Part shown: positions 1 through 7,279 of the stretch, piece by piece
How positions within the stretch are numbered: the first letter of the stretch is position 1
How the letters are laid out: each line of letters begins with the position of its first letter
NCBI GenBank assembly: GCA_902528135.1
Contig: CABZRS010000009.1
Coordinates: 1 to 39,239, forward strand
Direction of reading: 5' to 3'
Source: an uncultured Pelagibacteraceae bacterium
Lineage (GTDB): Bacteria > Pseudomonadota > Alphaproteobacteria > Pelagibacterales > Pelagibacteraceae
Length of the DNA: 39,239 nt
Notes under the pieces: generated by a model
Seen by the model: the letters and a program-made list of their open reading frames with translations, nothing else
What the model was told of the DNA's origin: nothing
The model's database searches: none
Program-made: the position numbers and the translations under genes

Positions 1-147
1 AAACCTGATAGCCCTTTTTTTTATTATGTAAAAAAACCTGCAGGTGGAGAAAAAGCAAAAGTTAAATTAAAAGCTAAAAAATACAATCCCGCATCTAGAA
101 AGCATGAAGTTTTTGTAGAAAAAAAGCTTCCACCACATAGTAAATAA
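1..147 (+). CDS. rpmG: Ribosomal protein L33-like, C-terminal part (partial at window start)
   Basis: The plus-strand frame is open from base 1 to a TAA at 145-147, giving 48 residues with no start in the window. A FFYYVKKP stretch is followed about twenty residues later by KYNPASRKHEVFVEKKL. This matches the L33 pattern of FFYV.KKN followed by KYDP..RKHV.F.E.K. L33 is a small protein of the large ribosomal subunit, usually about 55 residues, so only the first few residues should be missing. The spacer between the two motifs is a couple of residues longer than usual and the PPHSK tail is atypical, so the call is probable rather than certain. Its last 81 bases overlap the antisense 3' end of the merR-like gene. 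Confidence 0.55.
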   Translation, partial: KPDSPFFYYVKKPAGGEKAKVKLKAKKYNPASRKHEVFVEKKLPPHSK

Positions 148-498
148 TCTACTTTTTTTTTTTAAAATTTTTGATTTAATAATATTTTTTCGCTTTATAG
201 AGGTATTGTATAATTCGTCAATATCTGAATCATTAGAATTTAAAACCTTTTTAACACCATTTAACGTCATACCTTTGTCTTTTAAGAGATATTTTATTTT
301 TTGTAATAAATTAATTGTTTTCAAATCATAATACCTTCTACTTCCTGTAAAAATCTTTGGCTTAATCTGCTTAAATTCTTTTTCCCAAAAACGAATAGTG
401 TGAGTTGATAAAGATCCATTTTTTTTATTTATAAGTTTTAATAACTTGGCAACTTCACCGATAGTTTTATATTTTTTGTTTTCCTTAGGATTTTCCAT
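67..498 (-). CDS. MerR-family transcriptional regulator
   Basis: A 143-residue protein with an N-terminal MerR helix-turn-helix: IGEVAKLL at about 13-20, THTIRFWEKEF at 32-42 and the wing segment SRRYYDLKTINLL at about 53-65. A MerR-type regulator directly after ihfA is a standard alphaproteobacterial arrangement. Here its ATG overlaps the ihfA stop by 14 bases, so the genes are probably co-transcribed. The ligand and targets cannot be read from the sequence. The last 26 residues, rich in Trp, Phe and Cys, are encoded antisense to the L33-like gene and look like read-through after loss of an older stop, not a folded domain. Confidence 0.85.
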   Translation of the reverse strand: MENPKENKKYKTIGEVAKLLKLINKKNGSLSTHTIRFWEKEFKQIKPKIFTGSRRYYDLKTINLLQKIKYLLKDKGMTLNGVKKVLNSNDSDIDELYNTSIKRKNIIKSKILKKKSRLFTMWWKLFFYKNFMLSRCGIVFFSF

Positions 499-784
499 TA
501 TTTATATATTTTTTGAAATCTTTTGAAGGTTTAAAGATTATAACATTTCTTTCGGATATAATTTTACTTTCTTTTGTTTTAGGATTTCTACCTATTCTTT
601 GTTTTTTTTTTCTTAATGAAAACGTTCCAAATTTAGCAATTTTAACCTTTTTATTTTTGATAATATTTTTTAAGATTAATTCAAATATATCCTCTAAAAG
701 AGTTTCACTTATTTTTTTTGAATAACCAATTTGCATATAAATAGAGTTTACAATCTCTTTTTTTGTTAAATTTATTCTTGTCAC
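485..784 (-). CDS. ihfA: Integration host factor subunit alpha
   Basis: A 99-residue HU/IHF-family DNA-bending protein. The family core KFGTF is at 51-55 and the DNA-intercalating arm carries GRNPKT at 65-70. The alpha assignment rests on length and on the plsX-ihfA-merR context; HU differs mainly in context. IHF normally acts as an alpha/beta heterodimer that bends DNA at promoters and recombination sites. The start is a GTG at 784, immediately after the plsX TAA, so translational coupling is likely. No beta subunit lies in the window. In most relatives fabH separates plsX from ihfA, but here nothing does. Confidence 0.9.
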   Translation of the reverse strand: MTRINLTKKEIVNSIYMQIGYSKKISETLLEDIFELILKNIIKNKKVKIAKFGTFSLRKKKQRIGRNPKTKESKIISERNVIIFKPSKDFKKYINNGKS

Positions 785-1792
785 TTATTTTATATTAACC
801 TTAATTTGATCTATTAATTGTCCTCTAATTGTTTGTTCACATACTTTTAAGGAATTTGCAAAACCAATTGAGTCTGTAGAGCCATGACTTTTAATAACAG
901 GCTTGTTTAATCCTAGCAATATAGCTCCATTATATAATCTAGGGTCAAGTTTATTTTTAAAATTTTTTAAATTCTTATAATTAATTATAGATGAAAGTTT
1001 ACCTAAAAAGGAATTTGTAATAGCACTTTTTAATTCATTAATTATAAAATTAGAAGTTCCTTCTGCTGTCTTTAAAGCTATATTTCCTGTGAACCCATCA
1101 GAAACTATTATATTTACATCACCATCCATAATATTATTACCTTCAATATAGCCTTTAAATTTAAATAAAGAAAAATTTTTATCATTTAATATTTGATATG
1201 CTTCTTTGATAATTGTTTTTCCTTTTAATTCTTCAGATCCAATGTTTAATAAAGCAACTATTGGATTTTCATTTGGAAATAATGCTTTATGTAAAGCGGA
1301 ACCCATAATTGAAAAGTCGATTAAATTTTTGGTATTACATTCTATATTTGCACCTAAATCCAAAACAACATTCATTCCTTTTTTGCTTGGCCACAACGCA
1401 GATAGAGCTGGTTTATCAATATTTTCAATCATTTTTAAATTCAATTTAGATATTAAAAAAAGCGCACCAGTATTACCTGCTGATACAATTGCCTGTGCAT
1501 TATTATTTTTTAAAGAATCTATGGCTAGCCAAAGACTAGTATCTTTTCCTCTTTTAGCAGCAGATAATGCTGTATCTTCACCCAATACTATATTTTCTGT
1601 ATGAATTAAATCAAATCTATCTTTTGAAATTTCAAATTTACTGATTAGAGGGTTAATTAAATCTTTAGCACCAAAGATTTTATAGTTAACATTTCTAGAA
1701 GTATTTGAATGTAATTTTATTCCTTCTATAACTTTATCAGGTGAATTATCTCCACCCATTGCATCTATTGCAATTGTTATTGGGTTATTCAT
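785..1792 (-). CDS. plsX: Phosphate acyltransferase PlsX
   Basis: A 335-residue protein with the PlsX signature DAMGGDNSP near residue 10 and the conserved SDGFTGNIALKTAEG near 230; the length is normal for the family. PlsX converts acyl-ACP and phosphate to acyl-phosphate, the donor for PlsY in phosphatidic acid synthesis, as a peripheral enzyme at the inner membrane. It lies 6 bases downstream of rpmF and abuts ihfA with no gap. The usual next gene, fabH, is absent from this locus, so initiation of fatty acid synthesis must rely on a FabH or FabB/F-type enzyme encoded elsewhere. Confidence 0.97.
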   Translation of the reverse strand: MNNPITIAIDAMGGDNSPDKVIEGIKLHSNTSRNVNYKIFGAKDLINPLISKFEISKDRFDLIHTENIVLGEDTALSAAKRGKDTSLWLAIDSLKNNNAQAIVSAGNTGALFLISKLNLKMIENIDKPALSALWPSKKGMNVVLDLGANIECNTKNLIDFSIMGSALHKALFPNENPIVALLNIGSEELKGKTIIKEAYQILNDKNFSLFKFKGYIEGNNIMDGDVNIIVSDGFTGNIALKTAEGTSNFIINELKSAITNSFLGKLSSIINYKNLKNFKNKLDPRLYNGAILLGLNKPVIKSHGSTDSIGFANSLKVCEQTIRGQLIDQIKVNIK

Positions 1793-1798
1793 AAAAAA

Positions 1799-1978
1799 CT
1801 ATTCTTTTGGATCTAAAACTTGTCTACCCTTATAGAAACCTGTTTTTAAATCTAAATGATGAGATAACCTGTATTCACCAGATTTTTTATCCTCAATAAT
1901 ATTTTTAGATGAAAATTTTATATGAGAACGCCTTTTACCGGCTCTTGATCTTGTAGTTTTACGTTTAGGAACAGCCAT
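1799..1978 (-). CDS. rpmF: 50S ribosomal protein L32
   Basis: A 59-residue protein read by hand from the minus strand (ATG at 1978, TAG at 1799-1801). It begins [19 protein letters not shown], the invariant N-terminus of bacterial L32, and ends in a basic segment with [15 protein letters not shown]. The usual zinc-binding cysteines of some L32 proteins are absent, as is normal in alphaproteobacteria. L32 sits near the peptidyl transferase region of the large subunit. rpmF upstream of plsX is one of the most conserved pairings in bacteria. The DUF177 (YceD) gene that normally precedes it is missing: the CBP3-like gene ends only 2 bases upstream. Confidence 0.95.
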   Translation of the reverse strand: MAVPKRKTTRSRAGKRRSHIKFSSKNIIEDKKSGEYRLSHHLDLKTGFYKGRQVLDPKE

Positions 1979-1980
1979 AA

Positions 1981-2454
1981 TTAAAATTTAATCTCTATTA
2001 TCTCTTTTATGAAGATTTTAAAAGAGTTATTTAATAAAAATTCCTGGTATTTATCAAAATAATTAACAATTAATTCGTCATCTTCATTAATATTAATAAA
2101 ATTAGCTATTAAGGCTATTTTTCTTGAATTTTCCAATGTATCCCAATTTTCAATTTTTTCCAAAATTGAGTAAAATAAATTTACATATTCTTTCATTTTT
2201 TTATTAACAGAAACATCTCCATAACCTATTTCTCTAATTGAAAGCTCTATTTGTCTTACAGAAAAATCAAAAAATTTTTGGGAATAATCACTTGTCATCT
2301 CATTTTTATACATTTTTAAAAAAAAACTAAAATGAAACATAAAAAAAATTAACCTGTCAGAAAAAGTGTCTTTATTCTTCAAATTATAATAAAGATTTTT
2401 ATTCCTAGTTAATTTAATTAAATTATTGTAAATATTTAAATGATCAGAATTCAT
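1981..2454 (-). CDS. Ubiquinol-cytochrome c chaperone family protein (CBP3/UQCC1-like)
   Basis: A 157-residue protein with a family-like core: [13 protein letters not shown] near residue 34 followed by [20 protein letters not shown] and [14 protein letters not shown] around 62-95. This matches the pattern (Asp/Glu-x-x-(L/I)RE.G.GD...KKMK....FY) of the CBP3-type chaperones that help assemble the cytochrome bc1 complex. The gene sits between bamE and rpmF, the place where alphaproteobacteria usually carry this family. It is shorter than typical members (about 170-180 residues) and very rich in Asn, Lys, Ile and Phe. Its start codon is back to back with that of bamE. The family call is by pattern; I could not align it. 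Confidence 0.75.
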   Translation of the reverse strand: MNSDHLNIYNNLIKLTRNKNLYYNLKNKDTFSDRLIFFMFHFSFFLKMYKNEMTSDYSQKFFDFSVRQIELSIREIGYGDVSVNKKMKEYVNLFYSILEKIENWDTLENSRKIALIANFININEDDELIVNYFDKYQEFLLNNSFKIFIKEIIEIKF

Positions 2455-2910
2455 ATGAAAATAGTTATTTTTCTAATGTTATTTTTACTTACTATGAATT
2501 GTAGTATAAATAAAGTTTCTAATATACACGGTTTTAGACATTTGGAGACCAAATATGATAAAATAACAGTAAATACCTCAAACAAGAATGACATAAGAAA
2601 AAAAATTGGCCCACCTTCATCAATTAGTAGGTTTGATAATATTTGGTTTTTTGTTGAAAGAAAAAAAACAAATCAAACAATACTCAAATTAGGGGAAAAG
2701 AAAATTTCTAGAAACAATATTCTTGTTCTAGAATTTGACGATCTTGGAATCCTTAAATATAAAACTTTGCTAGATATTAGTGATATGAACAATATTAAAA
2801 TTGTTAAAAAAAGGACCTCGAAACAATTTAAGCAGGATAATACACTCTATAGCATTACTTCAACATTAAGAGAAAAAATAAACGCACCAGCTAGAAGAAA
2901 AAAAAAATAA
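2455..2910 (+). CDS. bamE: Outer membrane assembly lipoprotein BamE (SmpA/OmlA family)
   Basis: I chose the ATG at 2455, giving 151 residues with a hydrophobic signal sequence and a cysteine at residue 16 (LLTMNCS). The lipobox is loose, with Asn rather than Gly/Ala before the Cys. The BamE core follows: DIRKKIGPPSSISRFDNIWFF, then ILVLEFDDLGIL, matching the family pattern of LGPPS..FD...W.Y and V.I.FD..G. BamE is a small accessory lipoprotein of the outer-membrane beta-barrel assembly complex. An in-frame ATG at 2440 would add five residues before the signal peptide and is less likely. The basic tail (ARRKKK) is unusual. The gene is divergent from the CBP3-like gene with zero spacing. Confidence 0.8.
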   Translation: MKIVIFLMLFLLTMNCSINKVSNIHGFRHLETKYDKITVNTSNKNDIRKKIGPPSSISRFDNIWFFVERKKTNQTILKLGEKKISRNNILVLEFDDLGILKYKTLLDISDMNNIKIVKKRTSKQFKQDNTLYSITSTLREKINAPARRKKK

Positions 2911-2927
2911 TAGACTAAATCCTTAAA

Positions 2928-3830
2928 GTGAAAAAAAATATAGCAATAATTATCCCCCATAAAGGATTAGGCGATATATTATTTCATTACAAATTTATTA
3001 ATTCCTTACACAACCACCACAAATGTAAATTGACACTAATTGCAAATCCTTCTTCTAAGGCAGATTTAATTTTTCAAAATAACAATAAAATAAAAAAAAT
3101 TATTTTATTAGACTTGAGAAGGCCTAATATTTTAAATTATATTCCTAAAATATATAAACTTATAAGACTTCTATATAAATATAATTTTAATATTATTTAT
3201 TATACAGGATTTAACAAATGGCAAAGATTAGCTTTTTTTATTGTTAAGTTATTTAAAAAAACAACTATAAAATTTTATAAAAATAAAAAATTATATATAA
3301 TAAGTTTTCTAAATTATTTTTTAAAAAAAGAGAAAATTAAAATTCCTAATGATATAGAATTTAATCCCATAATAAAAGTTACACAAACTTTTAGAAAAAA
3401 AATTATATTTTATAAAAAACCATGGGTATTTTTAAGCATAGATACATCTGAAGACCAAATAAAGATCCCAAAAGAAACCCTGAGTCTTATTATAAGTAAT
3501 TTAAGAAATAATTTTAAAACAATTTTCATTAATACGAACTCATTTAACCAAGAAAAATTAAAAAATATAAAAAATAAATCAGTCATTAAAACAAATAACT
3601 TTAATATTTTGGAAATTTCTTACCTTATAAAAAATAGTCAACTTTTTATTGGTGCAGAGTCTGGTCCCGCAGTAATTGCAGCTTTATATAAAAAAAAAAG
3701 TATAATTTTTTTCTCAAAAAAAATTAAAAAAGAAAGTTTTTTAATGGAAAATTCAAACTTAAGATTTTATATGTTAATTGAAAAAATCAACAAAAATATC
3801 AATAAATTATTTTATATAATTAAAAATTAA
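2928..3830 (+). CDS. Glycosyltransferase family 9 (heptosyltransferase-like) protein
   Basis: A 300-residue protein starting at GTG 2928, 17 bases after bamE. The N-terminus IAIIIPHKGLGDILFHYKFINSL resembles the nucleotide-sugar transferase opening of GT9 enzymes (GDxxxxxPxxxxL). Near the C-terminus, LFIGAESGPAVIAALYKKKSIIFF resembles the donor-binding FIG.DSGP.HLA segment. GT9 enzymes add heptose or related sugars to lipopolysaccharide cores. The usual DSGPMH is ESGPAV here, so the sugar donor cannot be assigned. The gene is extremely rich in Lys, Ile and Asn codons, more so than bamE. It overlaps the convergent SGNH hydrolase by 24 bases, which suggests a linked role in surface glycan or lipid modification (inference). 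Confidence 0.65.
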   Translation: MKKNIAIIIPHKGLGDILFHYKFINSLHNHHKCKLTLIANPSSKADLIFQNNNKIKKIILLDLRRPNILNYIPKIYKLIRLLYKYNFNIIYYTGFNKWQRLAFFIVKLFKKTTIKFYKNKKLYIISFLNYFLKKEKIKIPNDIEFNPIIKVTQTFRKKIIFYKKPWVFLSIDTSEDQIKIPKETLSLIISNLRNNFKTIFINTNSFNQEKLKNIKNKSVIKTNNFNILEISYLIKNSQLFIGAESGPAVIAALYKKKSIIFFSKKIKKESFLMENSNLRFYMLIEKINKNINKLFYIIKN

Positions 3831-4778
3831 CTTAGCTAGCATACTATAACCTTCATCTGTCATGTGGACTCGATCTACAAACAACCAATCATTTTTTTTA
3901 TCATTAATTAGTATTTCTTCATTTAAGTTAATATATTTAATTGAATTTTTTTTTAATGATTGTTTTATTATACTGGAATATTTTTGATAAATATTAAAAT
4001 TGGATATTTCTTTTAAAATTAAGTGTGCCTTATTATCTGAATTGTCTAATAAATCAAAAAGGGATATTTCTTCTTTCGTTAAATTTTTATTAAACCACGA
4101 AGGAAATGGTTGTAAAAAAAAATAAACATTAAAATTATTACTTCTTTCTAAATTTGACCAAATATTAAATATTTTTTCATATAATAAATTAATTTCTTTA
4201 TAATTAACATTAAATTTATAATTAATATTTTTCTTATTCTCAAAAAGTGAATAAATTTTATCTTTAATATTCTTTGTTTTTAAAAATAATTTCTCATATT
4301 CAGTCTTAAAAAAATAATTTCCCCATGGATCAAATTTTTGACTAAATGATAAAAATAGATCATTAATTCCTGATAATATTATTACATTTTTAATTTTTTT
4401 AAACCTTTGAAAAAAGTTTATATATAGAAATAATTCTTGCATTGAATTAAATGCAGTTGCGCCAAAATTTATGTATATTTCATTAGATAATATTGATAAC
4501 TGTGATGATATAGTATTATAGTCACTTGAAGATCCAAAACCAAATGCAGTTGAACCTCCTACAACTAATGAGACTTCTTTTTCATTATATAAATCTTCCA
4601 ATGAGTATGCTTTATTTTTGATAATATTAAATCTAAATCCATTACTGTCGGTATTAACAGTATTTGACAAAAAGTTTCTTTTGTTAAAAAACATTACATA
4701 GGGTTTAAACTCACAGGAAATTTGATCGTAATATTCCATTTGTGGAACTAAGTTATATCTTGATTTTAATAATGACAT
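3807..4778 (-). CDS. SGNH/GDSL-family hydrolase
   Basis: A 323-residue protein with the SGNH blocks in order: block I VVGGSTAFGFGSS (nucleophile Ser), block II NFGATAFNSMQ (Gly), block III LSGINDLF (Asn), and block V WLFVDRVHMTDEGY (Asp-x-x-His). An N-terminal NTDSNGFRFN segment is common in the membrane-associated SGNH proteins of marine bacteria. Such enzymes remove or transfer acyl groups on lipids or polysaccharides; the substrate is unknown. No signal peptide is visible in this frame, but a 36-residue membrane peptide is encoded 1 base upstream in another frame and could be its lost anchor. It overlaps the convergent glycosyltransferase gene by 24 bases. Confidence 0.78.
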   Translation of the reverse strand: MSLLKSRYNLVPQMEYYDQISCEFKPYVMFFNKRNFLSNTVNTDSNGFRFNIIKNKAYSLEDLYNEKEVSLVVGGSTAFGFGSSSDYNTISSQLSILSNEIYINFGATAFNSMQELFLYINFFQRFKKIKNVIILSGINDLFLSFSQKFDPWGNYFFKTEYEKLFLKTKNIKDKIYSLFENKKNINYKFNVNYKEINLLYEKIFNIWSNLERSNNFNVYFFLQPFPSWFNKNLTKEEISLFDLLDNSDNKAHLILKEISNFNIYQKYSSIIKQSLKKNSIKYINLNEEILINDKKNDWLFVDRVHMTDEGYSMLAKLIFNYIK

Positions 4779-4779
4779 T

Positions 4780-4890
4780 TTACCAAAGAGGATAAATATC
4801 TTTTTTTTTCTTACTTTTGGATCTTGAGTTGATTTTTTTAAATATTAAAAATATTAATAATACAAGAAATGCGGTTATTAAAAATTCCAT
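4780..4890 (-). CDS. Small single-helix membrane peptide, 36 residues
   Basis: ATG at 4890 to TAA at 4780-4782 encodes a hydrophobic helix, FLITAFLVLLIFLIF at residues 3-17, followed by a basic tail with a KKKK run and the ending DIYPLW. It matches no family I recognise. It lies 48 bases after tRNA-Glu and ends 1 base before the SGNH hydrolase ATG. It may be a real micropeptide co-translated with the hydrolase, or the displaced N-terminal anchor of that hydrolase: removing one A from the A9 run (4801-4809 on the plus strand) would join the two frames. No Shine-Dalgarno sequence is visible. Confidence 0.45.
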   Translation of the reverse strand: MEFLITAFLVLLIFLIFKKINSRSKSKKKKDIYPLW

Positions 4891-4938
4891 CCTATATATT
4901 TATCAAAAAAACGAAAATATATACATCTATTTATTTAT

Positions 4939-5013
4939 TGGCGGTCCCTAGGGGAATCGAACCCCTCTTTCATGGATGAAAACCATGTGTCCTAACCGAT
5001 AGACGAAGGGACC
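4939..5013 (-). tRNA. tRNA-Glu (anticodon TTC)
   Basis: On the minus strand the acceptor stem GGTCCCT pairs with AGGGACC, the anticodon stem CATGG/CCATG encloses a loop with TTC, and the T arm contains GGTTCGATTCC. CCA is encoded at 4939-4941. The gene lies 35 bases after the glpX stop on the same strand. Only a poor promoter candidate is visible in between, so it may be cut out of the glpX transcript. Confidence 0.97.
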
Positions 5014-5048
5014 AGTGGAGGATCTTTTATTGTAATTTTTTAAATTAA

Positions 5049-5993
5049 TCAAGTAATCGAAACCTCTTTTTTTACTAGTTCTAAATAAGAATTTTTATGA
5101 GTAATAATTGTCTCAGTTATGTATTTATCATCTGCCTTTAATACACCATTCATTAAATCACCAGCTGTAATACCTGTAGCGCAAAAAATACTTTCACCTT
5201 TGACTATCTCATCAATTTCATATTTTTTATTTAAATCTTTTATACCCATTTGTTTTGCTCTTTTTTTATCTTCGTTGGTTTTGAACAGAAATCTTCCTTG
5301 AAAATTACAATTTAATGTACCTAAAGCTGCAGCTGCTATTACACCTTCAGGTCCACCACCTATTCCCATAAATATATCCACATTAAATTTTTTATCTGAA
5401 ACAAGTAATGCTCCAGATACATCACCATCTGTTATAAATTTTATATTTACATTAAGTCTATGAAGCTCTCTTATAATTTTTTTATGTCTTGGTCTGTCTA
5501 GTATACAAACTGTAATTTCTGAATTATCTTTATTAGTTAATTCAGAATAATTTCTAATATTTTTTTCAACTGTATTATCAATATCAATAAAACCTCTAGG
5601 TATATGATTTCCTGTTGCAATTTTATCCATATAAGTTTCTGGAGCATTTAATAGATTGCCTTTTCTCGTAACAGCTAAAACAGACATTGATCCAGGTAAA
5701 TTTTTCGCAACAAAATTAGTACCTTCAACTGGATCAACAGCAATATCTATTTCAGGACCATTACCAATACCAAGTTTTTCACCAATATATAGCATGGGTG
5801 CCTCATCGAGTTCACCCTCACCTATCACAACTTTTCCCCTTATATTTAGCATATTTAATTGATTTCTCATTACATCGGTTGCAGATTTATCTGCTAGTAT
5901 TTTTTTGTTTTTTCCAATATATGGATAACAAGCTATTGCTGAGTTTGAGGTAATATTAATAAGATTATTTAATAATTCTTTTGATAAATTCAT
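5049..5993 (-). CDS. glpX: Fructose-1,6-bisphosphatase class II (GlpX type)
   Basis: A 314-residue protein with the lithium-sensitive phosphatase motifs of GlpX: VVIGEGELDEAPMLYIGE near residue 56, DIAVDPVEGTNFVAKNLPGS near 82, TDGDVSGALLV near 188, and MGIGGGPEGVIAAAALG near 209. The conserved acidic metal-binding residues are present. The enzyme hydrolyses fructose-1,6-bisphosphate to fructose-6-phosphate, the committed step of gluconeogenesis, in the cytosol. Some members also cleave sedoheptulose-1,7-bisphosphate. It follows the SbmA-like gene by 3 bases and is followed by tRNA-Glu, all on the minus strand. Confidence 0.96.
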   Translation of the reverse strand: MNLSKELLNNLINITSNSAIACYPYIGKNKKILADKSATDVMRNQLNMLNIRGKVVIGEGELDEAPMLYIGEKLGIGNGPEIDIAVDPVEGTNFVAKNLPGSMSVLAVTRKGNLLNAPETYMDKIATGNHIPRGFIDIDNTVEKNIRNYSELTNKDNSEITVCILDRPRHKKIIRELHRLNVNIKFITDGDVSGALLVSDKKFNVDIFMGIGGGPEGVIAAAALGTLNCNFQGRFLFKTNEDKKRAKQMGIKDLNKKYEIDEIVKGESIFCATGITAGDLMNGVLKADDKYITETIITHKNSYLELVKKEVSIT

Positions 5994-5996
5994 TAA

Positions 5997-6998
5997 TTAT
6001 GTTTTTAATTTTTCATCACTGGCGCTATCTTTAAGTTCTAGTCTATATTCAAATTCTCTTAATCTTTTATAAACACTTGCAAGTTCAATAATTGTTGGCC
6101 ATGCCTTTAAAATATACTGCATTGAACCTTCTACCCTACCAAAGGCCCTTATAATTTGTTGCATAACTCCTAATGTAACAGCTCCAGCAACTATAGCAGG
6201 TGCCAAAAAAACATAAGCCGATAATACGTTTGCTTGCAAATATGCTATTCTTCCAATGTTAAAATATAAGTATCTAATATAGCTTAAAAAATGTATACTT
6301 CTTACATCATTGAAAAGTTCATCAATTGACTTAGGTCTTATTGTTCCATCATCTTCAGCAATAACTAAAATTTTTCTATAAGCCGCCTCTTTCTTCTGAA
6401 GGTCATATTCCACACCAACTAATCTTAAAATTAAACCCAAAATAATTAAAAAAATTGTGCCACCTACAGACCAGATAAGAGCACCCACAATTAAACCATA
6501 TTCCCAATCACCAAAAAAGAAAATTGGAATTCCAATACTTAATCCAAATAAAATTGGCATAAATTCAATAAGTATCATTATTGCCTCTATTAAACTTGTT
6601 CCTAAAGACTCCATTATTCTTGAAAATTTAATGGTATCTTCTTGAACTCTTTGCGAGGCCCCTTCTATCCTACGAGCTTTTTCATATACACTATGATAAT
6701 ATTCAACCATAGCAGTTCTCCATCTAAATAAATAATGTGATGTAAAATAACTTACTACTACAGCAACACCCACATACATAGCCGCAAGGATTATAAAAGA
6801 AAATAAACTTGACCAATATTCTTCAATAGTGATAGCATTTGGTGCACCAAGAGCTTTCTGTATCATATCATAGAAATCACCAAACCACTCATTTATTTTA
6901 ACGTCAATTTTTACTTGAACCCACAATGATGATAAAATAATAAAAGATCCTATCCACGACCATAAATACCATTTCTTTATTGTAAAAAATCTAAACAT
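5997..6998 (-). CDS. sbmA: SbmA/BacA-family peptide transporter, N-terminally short
   Basis: A 333-residue inner-membrane protein. The family hallmark SHYLFRWRTAMVEYYHS (about 87-103) is followed by EGASQRVQEDTIKFSRIMESLG, and the C-terminal part retains YFNIGRIAYLQANV and SVYKRLREFEYRLEL. SbmA/BacA proteins are proton-driven importers of peptides and modified peptides, related to the membrane half of ABC exporters but without an ATPase. Compared with the E. coli protein as I recall it (about 400 residues), this one lacks roughly the first 70-80 residues, including the first one or two helices. The ATG overlaps the previous stop by one base, so an upstream start is not available. Confidence 0.88.
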   Translation of the reverse strand: MFRFFTIKKWYLWSWIGSFIILSSLWVQVKIDVKINEWFGDFYDMIQKALGAPNAITIEEYWSSLFSFIILAAMYVGVAVVVSYFTSHYLFRWRTAMVEYYHSVYEKARRIEGASQRVQEDTIKFSRIMESLGTSLIEAIMILIEFMPILFGLSIGIPIFFFGDWEYGLIVGALIWSVGGTIFLIILGLILRLVGVEYDLQKKEAAYRKILVIAEDDGTIRPKSIDELFNDVRSIHFLSYIRYLYFNIGRIAYLQANVLSAYVFLAPAIVAGAVTLGVMQQIIRAFGRVEGSMQYILKAWPTIIELASVYKRLREFEYRLELKDSASDEKLKT

Positions 6999-7279
6999 CA
7001 GTCAATAAAATTATCCGAATATGATTTTTTAACGATTTTTCTATCTTTGTATTCAATAATTTCATAATCAATATTATTTTTTTTTGCATAATCTATTGCC
7101 ATATCTTTAGTTTTAAACTCTAGATTAACTTCAGAAAATGTATCGGTTGAACTTTCCCACCCCATTAGTGGGTTTTTACCTGGATCCTCTGTTAAAAATT
7201 CAATGACCCATTTATCAAACTTTTTAATACCAGATTGCATTGCTGTTTTTGAAGGTTTAAATATTTTTGCTTTTTTCAT
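6998..7279 (-). CDS. Complex I accessory subunit, NDUFS4-like (ETC complex I subunit)
   Basis: A 93-residue protein with the full family pattern: [14 protein letters not shown] at the start, KKFDKWVIEFLTEDPGKNPLMGW in the middle, and KSYSDNF at the end. NDUFS4 is the 18-kDa accessory subunit on the matrix/cytoplasmic arm of NADH:quinone oxidoreductase in mitochondria and alphaproteobacteria. The gene is away from any nuo operon, as is common. It overlaps the FkbM gene by 23 bases upstream and the SbmA-like gene by one base downstream. It is very well conserved for such an AT-rich genome. Confidence 0.9.
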   Translation of the reverse strand: MKKAKIFKPSKTAMQSGIKKFDKWVIEFLTEDPGKNPLMGWESSTDTFSEVNLEFKTKDMAIDYAKKNNIDYEIIEYKDRKIVKKSYSDNFID

